The notes: generated by a model from the letters alone, not told the origin. A DNA stretch of 64,000 nucleotides from Jeotgalibacillus campisalis (GCF_000829515.1 NZ_JXRR01000001.1:434001-498000); one strand, 5' to 3'. Numbered from the stretch's first letter, positions 9,353 to 17,110 are shown. Program-made: numbers and translations.

Positions 9353-9410
9353 TTTCAACACCCTTTTGAGGAAATGGCTTTATAATAGTTTAATGTTGTT
9401 TTTCAATATG

Positions 9411-9487
9411 ATAAAAGAGGCCGTGTCTCAGCCTCCTTAACCGGTTCGCTGCGCTTCAGGCTGACGCTTTCCGCTCCCCTCTTACTA
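9411..9487. repeat. Dispersed GC-rich palindromic repeat, short copy
   Basis: Contains CCGGTTCGCTGCGCTTCAGG and GACGCTTTCCGC, flanked by AAGAGG..CCTCTT. The same blocks recur near 11.2 kb and, inverted, near 61 kb. It resembles the degenerate intergenic hairpin elements scattered through Bacillales genomes. It is probably transcribed as part of untranslated regions. Confidence 0.6.
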
Positions 9488-9623
9488 TTTATCATTACGG
9501 TTGCTTTTTTTTAACTTTTCGAGTTTTGCCAACCTATTTTTGTTGTTTTTAATGATTTCTTTAACTTAATCACTCTGTAGTTTACATGAACTTATTCACA
9601 AACGTACCATTCAATCGTTACAT

Positions 9624-9995
9624 CTATACTTTTTCAATCGCCATACGCAAGTTCGAGATAACTCCAATAAGCAATATTAACGAACAAACCATTACTTCAA
9701 AAGGTGTTCCAAACAATTGTTGTATAAATCCGAAAGACCAAAGTACAACCAAAAACCAACATATAACGGGTATTACTCTCCATTTATATGGTTTAATTCT
9801 ACCAACAATAATCGTAAAAACTACTCCAATAATAGAAATAACGATACTTATAATAGATATTGGCAGCTGTTCAGCGAATGATTCAGACCTCCCACCATTA
9901 ACCCATGTGAATGGAATACGTTTACTTATAATCAGAAAGTGGATTAAGATCGTCAAAGAGTAAAAAATAATTCCCATAAATACCGCAGTTTTCAT
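9624..9995 (-). CDS. Hypothetical four-helix membrane protein
   Basis: A 123-residue hydrophobic protein with about four predicted membrane helices (near residues 4-23, 43-63, 70-88 and 95-115). I chose ATG 9995 (AGGA 8 bases upstream) over the ATG 33 codons earlier, whose leader is charged and lacks a ribosome binding site. Family not recognised. Base composition is more A/T-rich than its neighbours. Confidence 0.5.
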   Translation of the reverse strand: MKTAVFMGIIFYSLTILIHFLIISKRIPFTWVNGGRSESFAEQLPISIISIVISIIGVVFTIIVGRIKPYKWRVIPVICWFLVVLWSFGFIQQLFGTPFEVMVCSLILLIGVISNLRMAIEKV

Positions 9996-10143
9996 ATTAA
10001 TTTTCCTGAGTTTCACTAAAATAAAATCACCCCTTTTTCTTCCTGTTAAAATTTTATTAATAGGGTAATCGATTATTCCTAAATCTCTTACCATCTGACA
10101 AGTAACTGAAAGTAAGATTCCGAAGAGTAATTATCAATTACCA

Positions 10144-10263
10144 TTATTTTAAAACAGAGCAAAAAATATGGGCTAGGTATTCTTGTTGAGTTAACCTGCT
10201 ATATTCGACAATTGGGATTAAATCACTTTTATTATCATCGTGTTCTGGTGGTTCAAGTATCAT
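10144..10263 (-). pseudogene. Small coding remnant, repeated near 21.6 kb
   Basis: A minus-strand frame of 39 residues beginning MILEPPEHDDNKSDLIPIVE and ending at TAA 10144, with no ribosome binding site. Translation of a related block at 21541-21620 gives HDDNKGNLIPVIE but is interrupted by stops. Matching protein-level patterns in two A/T-rich intergenic spots suggest the decayed C-terminus of a duplicated gene, though a small functional peptide cannot be excluded here. Confidence 0.4.
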
Positions 10264-10430
10264 CAACAAACTTTAACATAGTTAATGAAATAAAAACTTA
10301 TGATCCTCTACATACGAACGTACGGCCCAGATAGATTCAATTGAACTCAATGAATCATGAATGATCAATAAATTCTTTTTAACAAGAAGCAGTGTGATAG
10401 GATAAGAGTAAACAAAAAGGACTGAAGCGG

Positions 10431-10760
10431 ATGACTCAATTAGAAGATCTGATGCACGCAATCAATGAATTTCGTGAGGAGAGGAACTGGAATAAATCGC
10501 ACAATCCAAAAGATCTCGCCATTTCCATTTCAATCGAAGCAGCAGAGTTGTTAGAGGATTTTCAGTGGAAAAGCACCGAGCAAGCTATTGAGCAGAACAT
10601 GGAAAACATAAAAGAAGAAATTGCTGATGTTCTGATTTACTCATTGACTCTCTGCAGTGAGCTCAACTTGGACGTGGAGCAAATCGTGAGGGAAAAAATC
10701 AAGAAAAACGGATTGAAGTATCCAGTTAAAAACAGTAAGCAGGCCGAAAGATCCCGTTAA
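10431..10760 (+). CDS. MazG-like nucleotide pyrophosphohydrolase
   Basis: A 109-residue all-helical protein of the MazG/dCTPase type. The metal-binding pair is intact: EAAELLE (about residues 37-43), then EEIADVLIY (about 64-72). Such enzymes hydrolyse non-canonical or excess NTP/dNTPs to the monophosphate. It lies 46 bases upstream of a Nudix hydrolase on the same strand, and the two likely form a nucleotide-pool cleaning operon. Confidence 0.87.
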   Translation: MTQLEDLMHAINEFREERNWNKSHNPKDLAISISIEAAELLEDFQWKSTEQAIEQNMENIKEEIADVLIYSLTLCSELNLDVEQIVREKIKKNGLKYPVKNSKQAERSR

Positions 10761-10806
10761 GCAGAACCAAGTACATAGTAAATTTTATTGATCAGGAGCT
10801 GTCTTT

Positions 10807-11208
10807 ATGAAGAAAACGGTAAAAGTAGTTGCAGCAGTTATTGAAAACGAGAAGGACGAAATCCTGTGTGCACTGCGTTCTCATGACATGCTGATCCCAA
10901 ATATGTGGGAATTCCCGGGCGGCAAAGTGGAGAGCGGTGAACAGTTGCAGGAGGCACTGGAAAGAGAAATTGAAGAGGAACTCCTATGCACCATAAAAGC
11001 GCATGACATCATTAATGAGAATGTACACGAGTACGATACGTTCATTATCCATCTGATCTCAATCAAAGCTGAACTCATAAGCGGCACACCCGTGGCAACC
11101 GAGCATTCAAAACTTATCTGGATGCCGCGCCGAAACCTTGAATCTCTCGTTTGGGCGCCTGCGGATCTTCCGGCGGTTCGGGATGTAATGAAGCAGGTTC
11201 AAGCGTAA
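10807..11208 (+). CDS. MutT-type Nudix hydrolase
   Basis: A 133-residue Nudix protein with the full box GGKVESGEQ...REIEEEL (about residues 38-59). WEFPGG immediately before it and a C-terminal WMPRRNLESLVWAPAD are typical of MutT/8-oxo-dGTP and CTP pyrophosphohydrolases. It would remove oxidised or aberrant nucleotides. The start has AGGAGC 8 bases upstream. Cotranscribed with the MazG-like gene. Confidence 0.88.
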   Translation: MKKTVKVVAAVIENEKDEILCALRSHDMLIPNMWEFPGGKVESGEQLQEALEREIEEELLCTIKAHDIINENVHEYDTFIIHLISIKAELISGTPVATEHSKLIWMPRRNLESLVWAPADLPAVRDVMKQVQA

Positions 11209-11214
11209 AAGGAC

Positions 11215-11365
11215 CTCGTCTAAGGATCTTTGACCGGCTCCCTGCGCTTCAGATGGACACTTTCCGCAGGGACGGCGCTAAGCTCTCCTCTGGCTTTGCC
11301 TTGCAGGGTTTTAATTGCCTTCGCATTCTGCAGGGAGTCGCCACCTTCTGTTCCGGTCACTTCAT
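11215..11365. repeat. Dispersed GC-rich palindromic repeat, long copy
   Basis: About 150 bases directly after the Nudix gene containing GACCGGCTCCCTGCGCTTCA, GGACACTTTCCGCAGGGACG and GCAGGGAGTCGCCACCTTC. The copy at 60975-61105 is the same element inverted (GGAAGGTGGCGACTCC, GACGGCAAGC, GCGCCGTCCCTGCG). It can fold into a long hairpin. An 89-residue plus-strand frame through it (11151-11420) is not believed to be a gene. Confidence 0.75.
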
Positions 11366-11517
11366 ATTTCTAGTCATTGCAGATTGTAATTTCCTTCATC
11401 TGACGGGTTCATTTTTTTAGCCAATAGATGATTGAAAGGTTCGCTTGTAACACTCAATAGTAATAAAACTTATGATGTGATTGCGGTAACCCTAAGCATC
11501 TTCAGTCACTCTTCTCG

Positions 11518-13431
11518 TCAATGAACTTGGTCTTTTCCTTTTTGGTCAAGAAGCACGGACTCACGCTCTCTTAAAATTGCATCGAAATAGTTTGTGAATA
11601 AGGATTCACCCGAGTAAGACAGGCATAAATAATCCTTTGCCCTTGTCATGCCAATGTACAACAGTGATGCTTCCCTTTCGATATCATCTTGGAGAACAAA
11701 AGGCATGCTATCGACATTCAAGATAAAGACAGCTTGAAAATCCAGGCCCTTGCTGCTCTCAATTGTACTAATTTTGACCCTGCCATCATCTTTATGAAAA
11801 TTTCGCTTAGACTCACTATTTTCAGTAATCCAATAAAAATCGAGGCCTTCTGCTTTTAATTCACGTTTTAGAATGTCTATGTAACTCATGTTGTATGTCT
11901 TCTTCACACGATAAAGAAGCAGCATTTCTGCGTAAGGAACTTTCTTCTGCAGATGCAACTTCTTAAGTTGTCTTGAAACAATTTTTGCTTCTTTCAAAAA
12001 TGAATCTGTCTTTAAAATTGCCGGTTCAAATCCTTTGCGTTTCGTGCTTTGAGGAGCAATAATTTCTCCCTCAAGTTCTTTTGCAACCACTTTGTTTTTA
12101 AGTGCTGACTGTGATTGATAAAAATCCCATGCAAACGAAACAATTTGAGCAGTATTCCGATAATTTATAGTTAAAATTTTTGAACGTCCCCGAAAGTCCA
12201 ATCCGGTATCCTGAACATAGCTCCGTTTTCGTTTATAGATAGACTGTGCCCGGTCTTCCACTAGTAGCAGTGATTTGGTATCAGGATTCAAGAGCTCACT
12301 GACTAGTTCAAACCATACTGATTCAAAATCCTGTCCTTCGTCTATTAAAATCGCATCATATTTAGGTAAAATTGCCTCTCCTTTCCTCAGCTTATTGATG
12401 AGCAACGGAATATCCTCTTCTTTACACTTTAAATCCTGCTTCAACCAGGCGTGAAAATTCCGCACCTCAATTTGGTGTTTAGTGGAATCTGCCTGTTCGT
12501 CAAAATCAAAAAGGTTATCAGGCTCTGTCATCATTTGATTAATCATCTGTTCAATAAAGCGAGATAATGAAATATTGTAGCATAGGATCAGAACCTTCCA
12601 ATCAGGATGTTCCTTGGTCAGCAGCTTTGCACGACTCGCTAATACCAATGTTTTTCCGCTTCCTGCCACACCACGAATCAGACGGTTTTGGTCACCAATT
12701 TGCTTGGCCATATTTTCCTGATGAAGGTCCATTGCCTTAATATTATGTAGAGACAGCAGCAACTGATCCTGGTAGGGAGATGCTGGCTTAAATTCTGCAC
12801 TGATCCGCACCTCAGGAAACAAATGATAGCGAATCGCATCTATATCGCTTTTTGAAAGAGGCTCTCTTAAACGGTAAGGAACGGTAAACATATTTAAAAT
12901 CTTCTCAACAAGCACTTCTTCTGAAAAAGATTCATCATCAGGATTAATCTCATCGCGCGTAAGAGATAGTGTTGGATCCACTACTCGATACAAGTCATGA
13001 GAAATAAAATCCTTCTGGGTCAAACGTGTAAACACCGCTCCAGAGCCATAGGGAAACTTTAAATAAGAAGCAAACTTTCCTTCAAGCTGTAAGAGATTTT
13101 TGTCTTTTTTCAACGCATTGACTAAATGAAACATATTTTCCCGGGCCTGAAGCATTGGGCTTTTCGTTTTTACCTGCTCCCCTGAAGAAGATACAATAAT
13201 CCATTCATCCTGATTTAATTGAAACAAGGTCCCTTTTGTATAATCCTTAACCTCAAGCACCACCAGACCCAAATCTGGTCCGACGATCACGAAATCCGGC
13301 CTGCGGCCAAGGATATTTGGCTCATAATAAACAATATAGTCGTCAGGTAAATACTCCTTTAACGTTCTAAATAATAGCCGTTCACCTGCCGTCGCTGTCG
13401 TTCTGATTGTTTCTGGAATTGTATATGCCAT
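11518..13431 (-). CDS. NERD nuclease domain fused to UvrD-like helicase
   Basis: A 637-residue protein. Residues 10-110 form a nuclease-related (NERD) domain with the PD-(D/E)xK pattern: RRPDFVIV (D46), VVLEVKDY (E60, K62). A superfamily 1 helicase follows, with Walker A GVAGSGKT (254-261), Walker B ILIDEGQDF (362-369), a C-terminal NYRNTAQIV motif, TIESSKGLDFQAV (motif V region) and YIGMTRAKDYL. This architecture is found in DNA repair and phage-defence settings; the exact role of this subgroup is unknown. It is alone on its strand, facing the MazG/Nudix pair across a repeat. Confidence 0.9.
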   Translation of the reverse strand: MAYTIPETIRTTATAGERLLFRTLKEYLPDDYIVYYEPNILGRRPDFVIVGPDLGLVVLEVKDYTKGTLFQLNQDEWIIVSSSGEQVKTKSPMLQARENMFHLVNALKKDKNLLQLEGKFASYLKFPYGSGAVFTRLTQKDFISHDLYRVVDPTLSLTRDEINPDDESFSEEVLVEKILNMFTVPYRLREPLSKSDIDAIRYHLFPEVRISAEFKPASPYQDQLLLSLHNIKAMDLHQENMAKQIGDQNRLIRGVAGSGKTLVLASRAKLLTKEHPDWKVLILCYNISLSRFIEQMINQMMTEPDNLFDFDEQADSTKHQIEVRNFHAWLKQDLKCKEEDIPLLINKLRKGEAILPKYDAILIDEGQDFESVWFELVSELLNPDTKSLLLVEDRAQSIYKRKRSYVQDTGLDFRGRSKILTINYRNTAQIVSFAWDFYQSQSALKNKVVAKELEGEIIAPQSTKRKGFEPAILKTDSFLKEAKIVSRQLKKLHLQKKVPYAEMLLLYRVKKTYNMSYIDILKRELKAEGLDFYWITENSESKRNFHKDDGRVKISTIESSKGLDFQAVFILNVDSMPFVLQDDIEREASLLYIGMTRAKDYLCLSYSGESLFTNYFDAILRERESVLLDQKGKDQVH

Positions 13432-13529
13432 TAGCCACGCCCCGTTTTTAGATATTTATACCTATTATACTATATTATTATAGCTATTTTACATATTTTT
13501 GATTTTATTGTATCTATTTCATTCTTCAA

Positions 13530-13558
13530 TTGACTTATTCTCGAGTAGAATGTAATAT
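13530..13558 (+). promoter_or_regulatory. Promoter of the Xre/membrane-protein operon
   Basis: TTGACT (13530-13535), a 17-base spacer and TAATAT (13553-13558). The -10 lies in the left arm of the operator palindrome, so repressor binding would block it. Confidence 0.75.
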
Positions 13559-13590
13559 ATAAATTGCATATGCAAACTATATATTACATT
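13549..13590. promoter_or_regulatory. 42-bp palindromic operator before the Xre gene
   Basis: Arms AATGTAATATATA (13549-13561) and TATATATTACATT (13578-13590) are exact reverse complements. The centre TTGCATATGCAA (13564-13575) is itself a palindrome on the same dyad axis, so 38 of 42 bases obey the symmetry. It overlaps the -10 of the xre promoter and ends 14 bases before the start codon, the position for autorepression. Confidence 0.8.
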
Positions 13591-13604
13591 GCGCAGGTGA
13601 CAAA

Positions 13605-13805
13605 GTGAAAAATAACGTTAGACTCAACAGATTAAAAGCTTCTATTACACAAGAGCAATTGGCCAAAAAAACAGGGGTAACGAGGCAAACGATCGGACTC
13701 ATTGAAAAAGGGCAATACAATCCAAGCCTTCAGTTGTGCGTGTCAATTGCCAAAGAACTGAATAAAACGTTGGATGATTTATTTTGGGAGGTCGAAAACG
13801 AATGA
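13605..13805 (+). CDS. Xre-family (YvaO/YozG-like) helix-turn-helix regulator
   Basis: A 66-residue compact repressor: RLKASITQEQLAKKTGVTRQ forms the first helices and TRQTIGLIEKGQYNPS the recognition region, followed by LDDLFW. Such minimal Xre proteins typically regulate the membrane-protein gene they precede. The start is GTG 13605 with CAGGTGA upstream. Its stop overlaps the next ATG by 4 bases (ATGA). Confidence 0.88.
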   Translation: MKNNVRLNRLKASITQEQLAKKTGVTRQTIGLIEKGQYNPSLQLCVSIAKELNKTLDDLFWEVENE

Positions 13806-14257
13806 AAACCTGGGTCAGTTTATTACTGCCAAATGACGAATATAAAGAGAAAAAAATTCTGGCCTTCTTGGCTGAAGGAGGCAGCATACTTTTTCTTGCA
13901 CTGATTTTCCTAACCATTATAAAACGGTACACTAAGTTTGATGCTGAGACTGTTTTATTAATCGCGGTGGGGGTTTTTATCCTTTATATTTCGGGCAGGT
14001 ACATCTTATCCGGAATAGAGTATACAGAGGTAGCAACAGAAAAAGCGTATGTAAAAGAACGCTATGTAATCCTTGTAAAGTCTCTCTCTTTTATTCTGAT
14101 TTTTTGCTGTATGTACTTTATTTTTATTCAATTTCCTGCAACCTGGAGTGACTGGGCGGAAATTCTCGGATTCTTATTAACGGTTTTTCTACTCATGTTT
14201 TTATCGAGCTATATTTCTCTTAAGCGCTCATATAAGAAGAATAAGGAGCTAATCTAA
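13802..14257 (+). CDS. Four-helix membrane protein paired with the Xre regulator (DUF3278-like)
   Basis: A 151-residue protein with four hydrophobic segments (about residues 24-42, 52-71, 92-112 and 122-143) and a short LLPNDEYKEKKIL N-terminus. Size, topology and coupling to a minimal Xre repressor fit the DUF3278 group; that assignment is from memory and tentative. Start ATG 13802 overlaps the regulator's stop. The pairing suggests a membrane-stress or antimicrobial-peptide-related switch, but no ligand or function is known. Confidence 0.75.
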   Translation: MKTWVSLLLPNDEYKEKKILAFLAEGGSILFLALIFLTIIKRYTKFDAETVLLIAVGVFILYISGRYILSGIEYTEVATEKAYVKERYVILVKSLSFILIFCCMYFIFIQFPATWSDWAEILGFLLTVFLLMFLSSYISLKRSYKKNKELI

Positions 14258-14287
14258 AAAACCATCTTTGATCAATCCAAAGATGGT
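14258..14287 (-). terminator. Convergent terminator
   Basis: Stem ACCATCTTTG / CAAAGATGGT with a 7-base loop. The U-run (TTTTTT) follows it on the minus strand, so it ends the VOC gene at 14296; it may also stop the plus-strand xre operon. Confidence 0.75.
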
Positions 14288-14295
14288 CCCTCTCC

Positions 14296-14691
14296 TTACT
14301 TTGCCTGCTCATCCGGCTGATGAATGCCAAAAATATTGCCTTCTGTATCTTTAAAATATCCCTGCCAGGCCATTCCCGGGAGCGCGTGCTTGGCTATCGC
14401 CACGATGCCGCCATTTGCAAGTATGACCTCTTCAGTCTGATCAAAGTCATCGACCATCATGGTGCATGCGTATCCATTTACAGCCTGATTTCCTTCTGGT
14501 GGAGGACCCTGTCGCTGCATAAGTGCCCCGTTTACCCCCATTTCACTGTCATCGCCTGTGACAGCTCCAAAATAAGGCATCCCCGTATATTCACTGTAGT
14601 CCTCATACGTCCAGCCAAAAACCTCACCATAGAACTTTTTCGCTCTTTCCATATCCTGTACATGAATTTCAAAATGAACAAGTCTCCCCAT
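14296..14691 (-). CDS. VOC family protein
   Basis: A 131-residue VOC protein: VHFEIHVQDMERAKKFYGEVFGW at the start, a central GVNGALMQRQGPPPEG, and GNIFGIHQPD at the end. The pattern fits the glyoxalase-like subgroup often annotated as PhnB-unrelated lactoylglutathione lyase-like proteins; the true substrate is unknown. It has a strong AGGAGG ribosome binding site before ATG 14691. Confidence 0.87.
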   Translation of the reverse strand: MGRLVHFEIHVQDMERAKKFYGEVFGWTYEDYSEYTGMPYFGAVTGDDSEMGVNGALMQRQGPPPEGNQAVNGYACTMMVDDFDQTEEVILANGGIVAIAKHALPGMAWQGYFKDTEGNIFGIHQPDEQAK

Positions 14692-14839
14692 TTTATTACC
14701 TCCTTTTAAATTATGTGATTATTTAGTTAATTTTTCGTTTTTATTATAACCTATAGTTGTTAAAGTGAAAAGAAGCAAAAAGAGCCCCTGGTTAGTTATC
14801 AGTACAAATGTTTAATCGTTCAATTTTTATTTATTCATT

Positions 14840-14872
14840 AAAAAAACTTCCGGCAAAGTGCCGAAAGTTTTG
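14840..14872 (-). terminator. Terminator of the DIP1984-gene/tRNA-like RNA transcript
   Basis: Minus strand: AAAACTTTCGGC, loop ACTTT, GCCGGAAGTTTT and further T residues. It lies about 100 bases beyond the tRNA-like element and no gene intervenes, so the RNA is expected in the 3' part of the same transcript. Confidence 0.8.
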
Positions 14873-14968
14873 ATCCCCGTTCCCTCCCTCACGATAAGAA
14901 AATCAGTACCAGGTTGTGAAGTGTTATTGCTCATTTGTTATCATGTAACTGTAATGGGCATCAGTGTT

Positions 14969-15082
14969 AGACAGGACTCGAACCATTAGGGCTGCCCCTA
15001 AGCCCGTACCATAAAGTTACCTTCCAATTTCCCCATTGGTGGGTTGGTACTCGCCTTTTCCATCGCTACCTGCAGGCTGTCC
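14969..15082 (-). ncRNA. tRNA-like structured RNA in the 3' UTR of the DIP1984-family gene
   Basis: Starting on the last base of the stop codon, the minus strand can form, in tRNA order: an end stem GGACA/TGTCT (15082-15078 with 14973-14969); a D-arm-like stem GCCT/AGGC (15077-15074 with 15056-15053) whose 17-base loop contains GG; an anticodon-like arm GTACCA/TGGTAC (15050-15045 with 15011-15006) extended by ACC/GGT and CCAAT/ATTGG; a variable-arm-like stem GGGCT/AGCCC (15005-15001 with 14993-14989); and a T-loop-like TTCGAGT closed by GG/CC (14984-14974). Adjacent stems leave few unpaired bases. It is not a canonical tRNA: no normal anticodon loop, a 2-bp T-stem and no CCA. It recalls the tRNA-like part of bacterial Y RNAs. 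The fold is hand-made and untested. Confidence 0.55.
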
Positions 15083-15540
15083 TACTCAATTAAGCTGGTC
15101 AGCCAGTTTAATTCCTGAATTCTTGTATCAAGCTGACGATATTCCTGTGACAGATCACCCACCCGTTTTTGTGTTTTCTTTACATCAACCGTAGACACAG
15201 ATTTGATTTCCGTCCGGGAATATCGGTCGTGACGAACAGAAGCCTGTTCCGCAAGCTCACTGAAAATCCTTCTTTCCTGACCAATCAGCTCCCGCTCTGT
15301 TAATGCATCTGCAAGCGATCTCTCTTCATCAAAAGGGGTTGTCAAATTTGTCCGGTTGATTCCCTGAATAAGCTCCTTTAGCTGCTTTAAAATCTGAAGC
15401 AGCTCTTTTTGGAGATCTTTTGGGTCTTCATTCGGCTCTTCCCCATCCTGAACTCTCGCATTCTGAATAAGGCGATGCCTCAATTGTTCTATTCGTTTTT
15501 GATAATCCGCTCGTAAAATCAACGCTTCTGCCAGTTTCAC
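15082..15540 (-). CDS. DIP1984-family protein
   Basis: A 152-residue, almost wholly helical protein. Family marks: KLAEAL.LRADYQKRIEQLR.RL..NARVQ near the start, IN.TN..TPF (about residues 80-90), TERELI, SVRHDRYSRTEIK..STVDV and a C-terminal LD..IQE.NW. The family is sometimes mislabelled septicolysin and has no established biochemical role. The start is GTG 15540, with AGGAGGGG 6 bases upstream; the ATG 15 codons earlier has no such signal. A tRNA-like RNA begins at its stop codon, which hints that the protein may bind or process a structured RNA. Confidence 0.85.
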   Translation of the reverse strand: MKLAEALILRADYQKRIEQLRHRLIQNARVQDGEEPNEDPKDLQKELLQILKQLKELIQGINRTNLTTPFDEERSLADALTERELIGQERRIFSELAEQASVRHDRYSRTEIKSVSTVDVKKTQKRVGDLSQEYRQLDTRIQELNWLTSLIE

Positions 15541-15715
15541 CGAACCCCTCCTTGACCATTGCTGTTTATTTGCATATTTTAACACTGAATAGTTAGAATT
15601 TACAGTTATTATTTGAGCGTCGATGACCCCTGGGGTTTGCTCGTCATTTATTTTAAATCTTGCTGTCCTTTCAGCTGATATGGAATCGGTTTTTTCTACT
15701 TCCTTCCAAATAGAA

Positions 15716-15746
15716 AAAACACCAGCATGATTATTGGTGTTTTTGC
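15716..15746 (-). terminator. Terminator after the DUF4352 gene
   Basis: Minus strand AAAAACACCA, loop of about nine bases, TGGTGTTTTTT, located 15 bases after the stop. Confidence 0.8.
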
Positions 15747-15760
15747 AGTGAATTATCTAA

Positions 15761-16345
15761 TTATTGAAGATTGATAAGACCTGTTTCAGTTCCGAAAAAA
15801 CCTGTTTGAACTTGAACTTGAGCATTAGATATATCCAGACCAGGCGGGGCATCAAATGGCACCGATCCTGTTAATGATAAGCCTGGATTTACACTTTCTA
15901 AAAAGAAAGATGTATCTTGGTTAGCGTATATCGCTGCTCCTCCGTCTGCTTTATATTCTACACCATCAATAAGCAGCTTAAAGAATGAAGAATCAACTGA
16001 TATTGATTCATTCCTATTGTTTTCAACTGTCACATCTATAATTAAATATTCTCCTTTGGCATTTTCACCAAATTCACCACCCACATTTGTAGCGGTAGAA
16101 GTTGAATTGATTGTGAATATGACACCCTCAACATCTAAAGGGCTTCCAATCCCAGTGATTTCTTCTTCAGGTTCTACAAGTACTTCATCCTCAGGTTCTT
16201 CTTGTGGAGTTTGAGTAATTGAAACAGGTTCAGTGTCATCGCTCCCTAGGAAGACAGCAAGAATAATAAAAATACCTATTAAGATAGCAATAACGGCGAT
16301 AAGTCCACCGCATCCCATCAAGGAAAATTTTAATACCTTATTCAT
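15761..16345 (-). CDS. DUF4352 exported membrane-anchored protein
   Basis: A 194-residue protein with an N-terminal membrane segment (about residues 12-34), an acidic linker of Pro/Glu/Val repeats (36-64) and a C-terminal immunoglobulin-like DUF4352 domain. The domain has IGSPLDVEGVIFTINS, GEYLIIDVTVENN and a final GFFGTETG strand. Such proteins sit outside the membrane and their function is unknown. Start ATG 16345 has GGGGGG upstream. A fragment of a paralogue lies just upstream (16385-16477). Confidence 0.8.
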   Translation of the reverse strand: MNKVLKFSLMGCGGLIAVIAILIGIFIILAVFLGSDDTEPVSITQTPQEEPEDEVLVEPEEEITGIGSPLDVEGVIFTINSTSTATNVGGEFGENAKGEYLIIDVTVENNRNESISVDSSFFKLLIDGVEYKADGGAAIYANQDTSFFLESVNPGLSLTGSVPFDAPPGLDISNAQVQVQTGFFGTETGLINLQ

Positions 16346-16384
16346 TTACGTGTGCCCCCCACATTACTCATTTATAGACCTATC

Positions 16385-16477
16385 TTATGCAAGCAATTGG
16401 AGGCTTATTTCACCTATTTCGGTACCGAAGAAACCAGTCTTTGGCTGCTGATAAGTCATGTCCATGTGAAGCATTAA
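16385..16477 (-). pseudogene. Remnant of a second DUF4352 gene
   Basis: The minus strand encodes KTGFFGTEIGEISLQLLA followed by TAA at 16385. This parallels the C-terminus of the intact gene (QTGFFGTETGLINLQ). A stop precedes it about 30 codons from the end and no domain core is present. It is the leftover tail of a tandem duplicate. Confidence 0.7.
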
Positions 16478-16615
16478 ATACAGTTACACCGTCATACTCG
16501 TTTGCTATTCTAGAAGAAAGCCGAATCGAAAATAAATGATAATTCTTATAGCAGCTAAATGTAAATCATTACCTATACGAGGACATAGGAAGAGGGCTGG
16601 TTCTCTTTTCTCAAC

Positions 16616-16652
16616 ACAAAAACCCGGAGACAATAAGCATCTCCGGGTTTCA
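16616..16652 (-). terminator. Terminator of ohr
   Basis: Minus strand AACCCGGAGA, short loop, TCTCCGGGTTTTTG; 13 bases past the ohr stop codon. Confidence 0.85.
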
Positions 16653-16664
16653 TCTGTTTTTAAA

Positions 16665-17081
16665 TTAAGCTGTACGAACCGTAAAATTAACATCCATGTT
16701 ACCGCGAGTTGCATTTGAGTAAGGGCAAACCTGGTGGCCTTCTTCTACTAATTGGCGCGCCACGTCTTCTTCTACTCCTTTAATTAGTACATCCATTTCA
16801 ACTGAAAGGATGTAGCCTGCATCTCCTTTGTTAAGAGATACATGCGCTGTGATTTCAGAGCCTTCGTGCTGAATATTTTTTTGTTGCGCAACGATGTTCA
16901 TCGCAGAATCAAAACATGCTGCGTATCCTGCTGCGAATAGCTCTTCCGGGTTACTTGAACCTTTTGTATCTTGGCCAGGCATTGGCATAGCAAGAGGCAG
17001 GTCGAATGATCCGCTTTCTGATGTTACGCGTCCTTGACGTCCGCCTACTGCTGTTGCGGTTGAAGTAAATAGTTTTTTCAT
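16665..17081 (-). CDS. ohr: Organic hydroperoxide resistance protein (Ohr/OsmC family)
   Basis: A 138-residue thiol peroxidase that reduces organic hydroperoxides, probably with lipoyl partners. The Ohr signature is complete: LFTSTATAVGGRQGRV, NPEELFAAGYAACFDSA with the first redox cysteine, and HQVCPYSNATRGN with the second. Length is typical. It is divergent from an OhrR-type regulator and separated from it by a palindromic operator. SD AGGAGG before ATG 17081. Confidence 0.95.
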   Translation of the reverse strand: MKKLFTSTATAVGGRQGRVTSESGSFDLPLAMPMPGQDTKGSSNPEELFAAGYAACFDSAMNIVAQQKNIQHEGSEITAHVSLNKGDAGYILSVEMDVLIKGVEEDVARQLVEEGHQVCPYSNATRGNMDVNFTVRTA

Positions 17082-17110
17082 AAATGATTCCTCCTGTAAA
17101 GTGTGTTATA

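Noticed and set aside
11151-11420. Plus-strand 89-residue ORF
   Set aside because: It overlaps the Nudix gene end and runs through a palindromic repeat; low-quality protein composition and no ribosome binding site.
14969-15082. Canonical tRNA gene
   Set aside because: T-stem has only 2 bp, no 7-base anticodon loop, no CCA and no normal acceptor; called a tRNA-like RNA instead.
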